This document shows positions 7,970-14,497 of a DNA stretch of 64,000 bases, one piece after another. The stretch comes from Prolixibacteraceae bacterium. Lineage in GTDB: Bacteria; Bacteroidota; Bacteroidia; Bacteroidales; Prolixibacteraceae. The stretch lies in the NCBI GenBank assembly GCA_023229575.1, contig JALNYZ010000006.1:139188-203187 (forward strand), read 5' to 3'. A program made the position numbers and the translations under genes. Below the pieces are notes generated by a model, which searched no databases, was not told the origin of the DNA, and saw nothing but the letters and a program-made list of their open reading frames with translations. The first letter of the stretch is position 1. Each line of letters starts with the position of its first letter.

Positions 7970-8243
7970 TTATTGAATAAGATTTACTTCAGCATTATTT
8001 ACAGCAGAACCAGCTGCTGCAGTATTAATACCTGCAGTTGCATCAATAATAGTTTGGTTTGGAGCAACAGGCCAAAGTTGATGCAGCATTGTTGGTAGCC
8101 ATCAATGAGCTAAGACTTTGGCTTCCTGCAGTTGCTGGATCAGCGTCCTTAAGATCAATCGAAACAGCAATATTTGTTCCTGAGGAACCAAAACCACCAC
8201 TAGCAACTGAACTGTAAGCTTTAGCAACTAAAGCCTTAAACGT
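7970..8243 (-). pseudogene. Decayed C-terminal remnant of a paralogue of the 9.2-11.9 kb lipoprotein
   Basis: On the minus strand, ending at a TAA at 7970-7972, codons read DATAGINTAAAGSAVNNAEV and then NLIQ. This parallels the end of the intact neighbour (NDATSAAIDQTAPANGIDVA, then TELAILQP). Upstream, in a second frame, AKAYSSVASGGFGSSGTNIA parallels LKAYMNLATGASGYATKTYN. One frameshift near 8070 separates the two parts. Everything farther upstream has been lost, and the PIN/antitoxin pair now lies there. The same terminator and REP palindrome follow both copies. Confidence 0.8.
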
Positions 8244-8258
8244 ACATTATCGTCCATT

Positions 8259-8663
8259 TTAGATTAGCTTTTCAAATTCCGATGGGGTAATAATCCTGGT
8301 ACCCTTGTATTCCACAAGTTCAAGCAAGTCATTATCTCCTGTAACTAAAAAATCAGCAGAACCAACCGAACAAAGTCCCAGTAAAAAATTGTCCTTTGAA
8401 TCCCTGCAGATATCAGGAATATCTTGAATCTGATACATCAATCCTATTGCTGAAATTAAATTCAAAAAATCAACTACATCATGCTTATCAAAATATTTTT
8501 TAAATTTAGGTCGAGCAGTTACGAGCTTCAATTCCTTGATTAACCGTGCTGTAAGTATCAATTTTACCGATGAATCTGCCAACTTCCCTTTTAATCGCTG
8601 TAAACGTTTACCTATCAGGAAGCTAATCATCACATTAGTATCGATGACTATTCTAAATACCAT
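8259..8663 (-). CDS. PIN-domain toxin of a type II toxin-antitoxin pair
   Basis: A PIN-fold putative ribonuclease of about 134 residues. The start MVFRIVIDTNV was chosen because it places the first catalytic Asp (DTNV) at the usual N-terminal position; a longer reading to 8693 is possible. Further acidic positions are visible in RDSKDNFLLGL and VTGDNDLLEL, which together with DTN give the usual Mg2+-binding set. ARPKFKKYF is typical of the subfamily annotated as putative toxin component, PIN family. The gene overlaps the end of the upstream antitoxin gene by about 11 bases, so the two are translationally coupled. The pair sits in the gap between two copies of a surface-protein gene. Confidence 0.85.
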   Translation of the reverse strand: MVFRIVIDTNVMISFLIGKRLQRLKGKLADSSVKLILTARLIKELKLVTARPKFKKYFDKHDVVDFLNLISAIGLMYQIQDIPDICRDSKDNFLLGLCSVGSADFLVTGDNDLLELVEYKGTRIITPSEFEKLI

Positions 8664-8889
8664 GGGACTTCTGGTAAAGGCTTTTCCGCACAAAATCCGA
8701 CTCTTCAGCTATTACATCTTCAGTCAAATCATTTGTCTTAAATGATTTTAGTAGTCTGGATAAAGTAGAATTTACAGCGTCTTTCTCCAATTCTTTTGAG
8801 AGCTTAATTTTCTCATTGATAGAAAGCTGCCTGACTATCTGTACTATTTGGCTAAATTTCAACTGAACCTGATAATTTAAGGTCTTCAT
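8653..8889 (-). CDS. Antitoxin partner of the PIN toxin
   Basis: A 78-residue, charged, mostly helical protein encoded immediately upstream of, and overlapping, the PIN gene. Its middle (IVRQLSINEKIKLSKELEKD) resembles the short antitoxin-like proteins found before PIN toxins in Bacteroidota and cyanobacteria. The C-terminal part (LTEDVIAEESDFVRKSLYQ) would wrap the toxin. No classical DNA-binding motif is obvious. Function is inferred from gene order, size and overlap. Confidence 0.75.
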   Translation of the reverse strand: MKTLNYQVQLKFSQIVQIVRQLSINEKIKLSKELEKDAVNSTLSRLLKSFKTNDLTEDVIAEESDFVRKSLYQKSHGI

Positions 8890-9107
8890 CTGTACATCAT
8901 ATTAATATCACATAATCTTGAGAGAACCTCAAAGTAAAATATCTTCTTTGATGTGTAACTGCACGCAATGGGTTCGTCTCAAATTTTTATCAAATATAAT
9001 AAATTCTGCAAAAAATTATTCAAGACTTGCACACATGCAAAAGACAGCACGTTCACTACAGATGATGCATGATTCAATTCCAGCACAATATACGCGGCGG
9101 TGCGGCA

Positions 9108-9205
9108 TAGACGTTGCATGCAACGTCTCTACCGCCTCGCCCCTCAAGCCACAGGGCAAAAAAAAACCTCCCCGAAGGGAGGTTTTAAATAGAAAACTAT
9201 CGATT
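9108..9205. repeat. Second copy of the REP palindrome plus terminator direct repeat
   Basis: The 98 bases starting at the palindrome GACGTTGCATGCAACGTC (9110-9127) and running to CTATCGATT repeat 7859-7956 almost exactly. This is the shared 3' flank of the intact lipoprotein gene and of the decayed paralogue. The rest of the 8890-9107 stretch holds nothing I can identify. Confidence 0.9.
9163..9186 (-). terminator. Minus-strand rho-independent terminator (copy 2)
   Basis: Same GC-rich stem with a TTCG loop and T tract as copy 1, placed just after the stop of the lipoprotein gene. Confidence 0.85.
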
Positions 9206-9219
9206 CAATTTGAATGATA

Positions 9220-11856
9220 TTATGGTTGTAAAATTGCAAGTTCAGTTGCTACATCTATACCATTAGCCGGAGCAGTTTGGTCAATTGCAGCAGAAGTTGC
9301 ATCATTGGCAGTCATAGCAGCAGGTAAGTTAAAGGCAGCAAAAGGAGTGGTGTTGTCATTGTTATAAACAATGTTGTAAGTCTTTGTTGCATAACCGCTA
9401 GCGCCGGTAGCTAAATTCATATATGCTTTCAGCTTAGCCAACTCAGAACAATTGATAACAGCCTCAACATAAGGTGATACACCAGCAACCGCAGCAATGG
9501 CAGCAGTGAATGCTCCGCGGAATGCGTTACCGGTAATAGCAACTGAAATGGAAGTACCAGCGCCTGTGTTAGCAAGAGTTGCCAATGCAGGGAAACTAAT
9601 AGCCTTCAGTGCAGTATTACCTGTGATTGCCAAAGAAGTAATTTTATCAAGTGCTGATACAGTCAAAGATGTAGCAACTGTATTGTTAACAACATTCAAT
9701 ATACCACCAGGAGTCCCATCAGTAGAACTAGTAAAGACAGAATGATCCAATGTGATAGCCGTCAATGCAGCGTTGGTTGCACCACTGATCGTAAATCCAT
9801 TGACAACTGAACCTGTTGTAGTAAGAGATGTCATAGCAGTTAAACCTGTAAGGTCAACAGTTTTCCACATACCAGCAATAGTGACAGTTTTCAACGCGCT
9901 ATTGGCTCCAGTTGTTGTAAGAGTTGCAAGAAGAGTAGCCCAAGTTGTAACAGTTTTACCAGTAACACTCAATGTTGTCAGTGTGGTATAAGGAACAACA
10001 GTTATGGCAGCATTCACGGCGCCTACTGTAAGAGATTTAACAGCAGCCCAGTTACCGGCTGTAGGAGTTCCACCACCCCATGACCAAGTATGAGCAGGCA
10101 AACTGATAGTCTCAGCAGAAGCAGCTACCAATGTAGAAGCAACAGCGCCACCAGCCCATAAAGGTAAAGAAGCAGTTTTAGACCCAATAATAGTTACAGG
10201 AATATCTGCATTAAATTTTTCAAGATTGACAGTACCTGCAGCAACCGTAGTAACACTAAGACTAGAACCAACAGCTGCAGTAGCCAAATTAGCTAAATTA
10301 ACAGTAGTACCATTGGCAATAGTTAAAGCAGCAGCACCTACAATCTTTGTGAAACTGAGTGTAACAACAGCAGTAGATTTCGGAGTAATGGTAAGGCCTC
10401 CAGTAGCATCGGTAGTATTAACCACTGTAAGCTCAGTAGCATTAACAGCACTTAATGTGGTCAAACCTGTTGCAGGCATAACAACTTTTGTTGCAGATGG
10501 CAAAGTAATAGAAGCAGCGTTGATGACACCAGTTACATTGGCAAGCGGCAAATTTACTTGGGTTGTTCCAACCACTGTAGTTCCAGTTGTAGTGTAAGGA
10601 GTAATCGTCAATGTACCTCCAACTCCAGACAACATTGGAAGATCGATAGCGCCATCAAGACTGTAGGCAAAGTTTCCACCAACACTTGAAAGTTTGGATA
10701 AGTTACAAGCTGATTGTGTAATAAGATTACCACCAGTAATTGTAAGATTGCCTGAAACAGAACTTAAATTGCTCAAATCCATAGCTTTTGCGGCTGTTGC
10801 ACTTGCAGTAATATTAACGGCGTTAGATCCAACTACTGCAGTAATTTTCTTAAGAATAGTATTCAGGTCAGTCATCTTCGTAACCAAAGCAGGATTAACA
10901 GTCAATGTTCCGTTAATAACACTCATCTGGGCTAATTTCAACATAAAGAAATCAACATCGGTGTCAGTTAAAATAGAAACACTACCTGTGTACATAGAAG
11001 TGTTGGCCAAAATTTGATCCAATTGAAGCTTTTGTGCATTCAACATCGCCTGCAAACCCATGATGGTAGCGGCAGTAGCATCTGCAGCAGTTCCAGTTTG
11101 AGCAGCAGCAGCAAGTGCATTGTTAACAATAGCAATCTGAGCCAAAATAGCATCACTTTGTGCTTTAGCAGCAGCAGCGTCAACAACAGCCTGGGCAGCA
11201 GCAGCAACAGCAGCATCATTGGTTTGGGCTGCAAGGGCAGTAATCTGATTGGCAACATCTTGAACCTTAACAGCCTGGGCAGTTACCTGGTCAGCTACTG
11301 CTTGAATGGCAGTACTGTTACTAGCTACGGCAGTCTGTAAATCAGTGGCTTTAGTATTAAGTATAGCCAGATTGGTTGTGAGGTCATTAACTTTGGAACT
11401 AATCCCAGATACACTGGTACCAAGATCCGTAAGTTTAGACAAAGCCAAAGTGATGTTGTCACCCATTGTTTTATTGTCGGTTGTAACTTTGGCGGTTAAG
11501 GTAGCCAAATCAGTTTGCAACTGAGTAACGGTAGCAGCAGTAGCAGTACCGGTAGCAGCAACTGTATTTAATGTAGTTGCTAAGGCATCAATTTTACCGT
11601 TAACAGTAGACAAACTTGTAGACAAAGCGGTGATAGAAGCTGTAGTTGGAAGACCGGCAACTGCAGTCTGAATTGCAGCAATCTGTGATTTCACGGTGCT
11701 CATGTCTGTAACCAAAGATGTAACACCTTTAACTTGTTCTGCCAGTGCATCCATTTTGGTGTTCAATTGTTTGAAATCATCTGCATACTTGTTGCAAGAT
11801 GAAGCAAAAATTGCAACGACCATCAAGATAGCCCCTGCTCTTTTAAGGAAATTCAT
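9220..11856 (-). CDS. Large Ala/Thr-rich surface lipoprotein: coiled coil plus repeat domain
   Basis: About 878 residues. I chose the ATG giving MNFLKRAG because it starts a lipoprotein signal peptide with lipobox FASSC; an upstream start (11919) would add 21 charged residues. After the lipid-modified Cys comes NKYADDFKQL, which resembles the acidic lipoprotein export signal of Bacteroidota, so surface exposure is inferred. Residues about 25-290 are a heptad-rich coiled coil (repeats of the LNTKATDLQTAV kind). The remainder is a beta-rich repeat region with units such as LSSVSGNLTITGG and LSGVGGTLTITP, similar to receptor-L/leucine-rich-like solenoids. Composition is biased to Ala, Thr, Val and Ser. 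No family is recognised with certainty; an adhesin or structural surface fibre is plausible. A decayed paralogue tail lies 1.2 kb downstream. Confidence 0.75.
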   Translation of the reverse strand: MNFLKRAGAILMVVAIFASSCNKYADDFKQLNTKMDALAEQVKGVTSLVTDMSTVKSQIAAIQTAVAGLPTTASITALSTSLSTVNGKIDALATTLNTVAATGTATAATVTQLQTDLATLTAKVTTDNKTMGDNITLALSKLTDLGTSVSGISSKVNDLTTNLAILNTKATDLQTAVASNSTAIQAVADQVTAQAVKVQDVANQITALAAQTNDAAVAAAAQAVVDAAAAKAQSDAILAQIAIVNNALAAAAQTGTAADATAATIMGLQAMLNAQKLQLDQILANTSMYTGSVSILTDTDVDFFMLKLAQMSVINGTLTVNPALVTKMTDLNTILKKITAVVGSNAVNITASATAAKAMDLSNLSSVSGNLTITGGNLITQSACNLSKLSSVGGNFAYSLDGAIDLPMLSGVGGTLTITPYTTTGTTVVGTTQVNLPLANVTGVINAASITLPSATKVVMPATGLTTLSAVNATELTVVNTTDATGGLTITPKSTAVVTLSFTKIVGAAALTIANGTTVNLANLATAAVGSSLSVTTVAAGTVNLEKFNADIPVTIIGSKTASLPLWAGGAVASTLVAASAETISLPAHTWSWGGGTPTAGNWAAVKSLTVGAVNAAITVVPYTTLTTLSVTGKTVTTWATLLATLTTTGANSALKTVTIAGMWKTVDLTGLTAMTSLTTTGSVVNGFTISGATNAALTAITLDHSVFTSSTDGTPGGILNVVNNTVATSLTVSALDKITSLAITGNTALKAISFPALATLANTGAGTSISVAITGNAFRGAFTAAIAAVAGVSPYVEAVINCSELAKLKAYMNLATGASGYATKTYNIVYNNDNTTPFAAFNLPAAMTANDATSAAIDQTAPANGIDVATELAILQP

Positions 11857-12396
11857 AGTACCCCCTGTTTTCATAATTTTTGTTGTTTTTGATGAATAAA
11901 TAAAATCTCTAGTTTTCATAAAATAATCGTAAAAATTCTCTGTTTTTAATCGATTTTTGTTTTTAATTATTTAAATGCTAATTGTTTATAAGAACGAATT
12001 GACCTTATTGTAAATCAATTACCATCCCGGTTAGATTCAGGAATGCCAATTTAGGCACAATAATATCCATAAAATTTTAATATTCCTAATATTTTCAGCC
12101 TAATTCCCCTACATTTTAATTGTACTGAACTTTAATGTTAGATGTTTAAAAAGGGCCATAGGTTGCTTTGGTTGTTAAAAAAAGATGAAAAAAAAATAAA
12201 TTTTGTAAAAAATGGTAAAAACCCTTGTTCTTATTTGAGAAACCCTTATACAACAAGGGCTTATCAATTCATTCCAGTTAACAATGTTAGAGAGAACTTT
12301 TCAATAAACCAAATTTTTCAAGCCATTTTTATACAAAACAGGGAAGGTTTTTGGCGAATAGTTAAGATAAAATCGGGGGGTAGGGTATTCGGTGGT
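11857..12396. other. AT-rich gap between the lipoprotein gene and gltX
   Basis: An AT-rich spacer that should contain the lipoprotein promoter on the minus strand, although no TAnnTTTG match was found. A short inverted repeat, CCCTTGTT/AACAAGGG (12222-12229 and 12252-12259), is the only structure seen. The 107-codon reading frame at 12142-12465 runs into the repeat at 12397 and has no recognisable features, so it is not called. Confidence 0.5.
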
Positions 12397-12478
12397 GTAG
12401 AGACGCCATTCATGGCGTCTTCTTCAACAATTTTTTATTGTCTGTTGTCCTGGAAGACGCCATGAATGGCGTCTCTAC
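12397..12478. repeat. Inverted pair of REP-like palindromes at the gltX stop codon
   Basis: GTAGAGACGCCATTCATGG and its partner CCATGAATGGCGTCTCTAC flank a 30-base AT-rich loop. Each arm is itself a small palindrome (GACGCCAT/ATGGCGTC). It shares the GTAGAGACG ends with the TTGCATGCAA family but has a different inner stem. On the minus strand the TAG of the right arm is the gltX stop codon. Confidence 0.85.
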
Positions 12479-13998
12479 GGCAATTTTTTCACTGCATGTT
12501 CAATTCGGACAATGGTTTCTTTCTTTCCGATAATCTCACAAATCTCAAAAATATCGGGGCCATAGCTTCCTCCGACAAGGCACAAACGGAGGGAATTCAT
12601 GATGGTGCCAAAATTCCATCCCTTTTCTGTTACAAATTGAGAGAAAGGTACTTTAATTTCAGGAGCATGCCAGGTGTTCAATGTATTAAAGAATGCAGCT
12701 ATTTCAGCCATCATTTCGGGAACACCCTCTTTCCAGCGTTTGCAGACAATTTTTTCATCATACGATTCAGGGGCTTGAAAAAAGAAGAATCCCTGGTTCC
12801 AGATTTCATTCACAAAATGACAGCGCTCTTTGACCAGTCCGGTCACCCGAACGACCAACTGGAATGGCACATCCACTCCTTTGGCTTCCAGGTATGGAAG
12901 GAAAAGGCCGGCAAGTTCCTGATCAGAATGCCTCATCAGGTATTGGTGGTTGAACCATTTGGTCTTCTCCGGATCAAATCTTGAACCGGATTTTCCAACC
13001 CTTTCAAGCGAAAAACTGTTGATCAGCTGATCCATTGAAAAGATTTCCTGCTCAGTACCCGGATTCCAGCCCAATAACGAAAGCATATTGATGAATCCAT
13101 CCGGCAGATAGCCATCTTCGCGATAGCCTCTGGAAACCTCACCTGTTTCAGGATCTTTCCATGCCAGCGGAAACACCGGGAAACCCATCTGATCTCCATC
13201 GCGTTTGCTGAGCTTTCCTTTGCCTACAGGCTTAAGTATCAACGGCAGGTGCGAAAACTGAGGCATGCCTTTCTCCCACCCAAATGCCCTGTACAACAAA
13301 ATATGCAAAGGGACGGAAGGTAACCACTCTTCTCCCCGTATCACGTGGGTGATCTCCATCAGGTGGTCGTCGACCACATTGGCCAGGTGGTAAGTGGGCA
13401 TTCCGTCACTCTTGAAAAGAACCTTGTCATCAAGCTGATCGGTATTGAACTGCACATGTCCGCGTATCAGATCGGTCTCCCCGACTACTAAATTTTCGGG
13501 CATTTTGAAACGTACTACATGAGGCGCTCCGGAAGCCAGAAGTTTCTCACATTCATCCACGGTTAAGGATAATGAGTTCTTTAAACCTGTACGGGTAACG
13601 TTGTTGTATGTAAAAGTTTCCCCGGCTGATTCGGCCTTGTGTCTCAAAGCATCCAACTCTTCGGCAGTGTCAAAGGCGTAGTAGGCATGTCCCGAATCAA
13701 TCAAATGTTGGGCATAGGCGCTGTAAAGATCTTTCCGCTCGCTTTGACGGTAGGGTGCATGTTGGCCTCCTTCGCGCGGGCCTTCATCGATCTTGATGCC
13801 GCACCAGTCGAGCGCCTCCATAATGTATGCTTCGGCGCCCGGAACGTACCGAGTCTGATCGGTGTCTTCAATCCTTAGCAGGAAATCGCCTCCGTGGTGC
13901 TTGGCGAAAAGATAGTTGAACAAGGCAGTGCGGATACCGCCGATGTGGAGCGGACCGGTAGGACTGGGTGCGAAGCGGACGCGTATTTTTTGGGCCAT
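12475..13998 (-). CDS. gltX: Glutamyl-tRNA synthetase
   Basis: Charges tRNA-Glu in the cytoplasm. At 507 residues it has normal length for a bacterial class I GluRS. The HIGH-type motif is PSPTGPLHIGGIRTALF at residues 12-28, followed by LLRIEDTDQTR. The KMSKS-type motif is KLSKRDGD at about 259-266. The C-terminal anticodon-binding helical region is present. The start codon gives the usual N-terminus (VRFAPSPTG). The TAG stop lies in an inserted palindromic repeat, so the last residues (KKLP) may have been reshaped by that insertion. Confidence 0.97.
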   Translation of the reverse strand: MAQKIRVRFAPSPTGPLHIGGIRTALFNYLFAKHHGGDFLLRIEDTDQTRYVPGAEAYIMEALDWCGIKIDEGPREGGQHAPYRQSERKDLYSAYAQHLIDSGHAYYAFDTAEELDALRHKAESAGETFTYNNVTRTGLKNSLSLTVDECEKLLASGAPHVVRFKMPENLVVGETDLIRGHVQFNTDQLDDKVLFKSDGMPTYHLANVVDDHLMEITHVIRGEEWLPSVPLHILLYRAFGWEKGMPQFSHLPLILKPVGKGKLSKRDGDQMGFPVFPLAWKDPETGEVSRGYREDGYLPDGFINMLSLLGWNPGTEQEIFSMDQLINSFSLERVGKSGSRFDPEKTKWFNHQYLMRHSDQELAGLFLPYLEAKGVDVPFQLVVRVTGLVKERCHFVNEIWNQGFFFFQAPESYDEKIVCKRWKEGVPEMMAEIAAFFNTLNTWHAPEIKVPFSQFVTEKGWNFGTIMNSLRLCLVGGSYGPDIFEICEIIGKKETIVRIEHAVKKLP

Positions 13999-14202
13999 CG
14001 TGTTTGTTTTTAATTATTTACAGTTAATTGTGCCACCGGCGGACGGAGAGACGGAGAGACCTCAATAATCAAATAATTTTTCAACCGCCATAATTCTCCT
14101 ATCTCCTATATTCGTTCAAGTTTTTTTAATCTTTTTATCCTCAATTTTGAAAATTGATGCCGCTAAACGTCAAATTAATTTAACCCTTACAGGTAGAATG
14201 CC

Positions 14203-14430
14203 GATCATATAAATCTTATTTTTAAAAGGCAATCTTAGTAGAGAGACCGAATGAAAAGAGAAAACCCCAATCTTATTACCTTATTTGGAGAAACCAACTC
14301 TCATTTTTTTGTTCCTTCCGCCCGCTCACAAAATGCAGGTTCTAGTCGGCACCTGTACGCGGGCGTTTATCACGACTCTCTCATTATTTCTACTAAGATT
14401 ATCTGGTAAAAATAAGGTTTATATTATTGA
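14203..14430. repeat. MITE-like inverted pair of 80-bp CTTAGTAG units
   Basis: The left half contains ATATAAATCTTATTTTT, AATCTTAGTAGAGAG and CCCCAATCTTATTACCTT. The right half (about 14380-14430) carries the inverse: TTTCTACTAAGATTATC and AAAAATAAGGTTTATAT. Between them lies a GC-richer centre (CCCGC...GCGGG). No ORF is inside. The rest of the 13999-14497 spacer shows nothing else. Confidence 0.75.
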
Positions 14431-14497
14431 ATTTTAATTATTTAATAAACAAAACTGGGAGAACTATGTGACCTATGTGCCTATTGTGGTAAAAAAA

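Noticed and set aside
8918..9217. 99-codon frame near the second REP palindrome
   Set aside because: It reads through the palindrome and the terminator; not credible as a gene.
10226..11524. Several 70-120-codon frames antisense to the large lipoprotein gene
   Set aside because: They arise from the Ala/Thr/Val-rich, low-stop composition of the lipoprotein gene. Their VV/TT/AL-rich sequences mirror it.
12142..12465. 107-codon plus-strand frame between the lipoprotein gene and gltX
   Set aside because: AT-driven composition, no domain, and it ends inside the palindromic repeat.
14320..14370. Integron attC-like centre (CCCGC...GCGGG) in the inverted repeat before leuS
   Set aside because: No integrase, no cassette ORF and no attC core sites (GTTRRRY) in the right layout.
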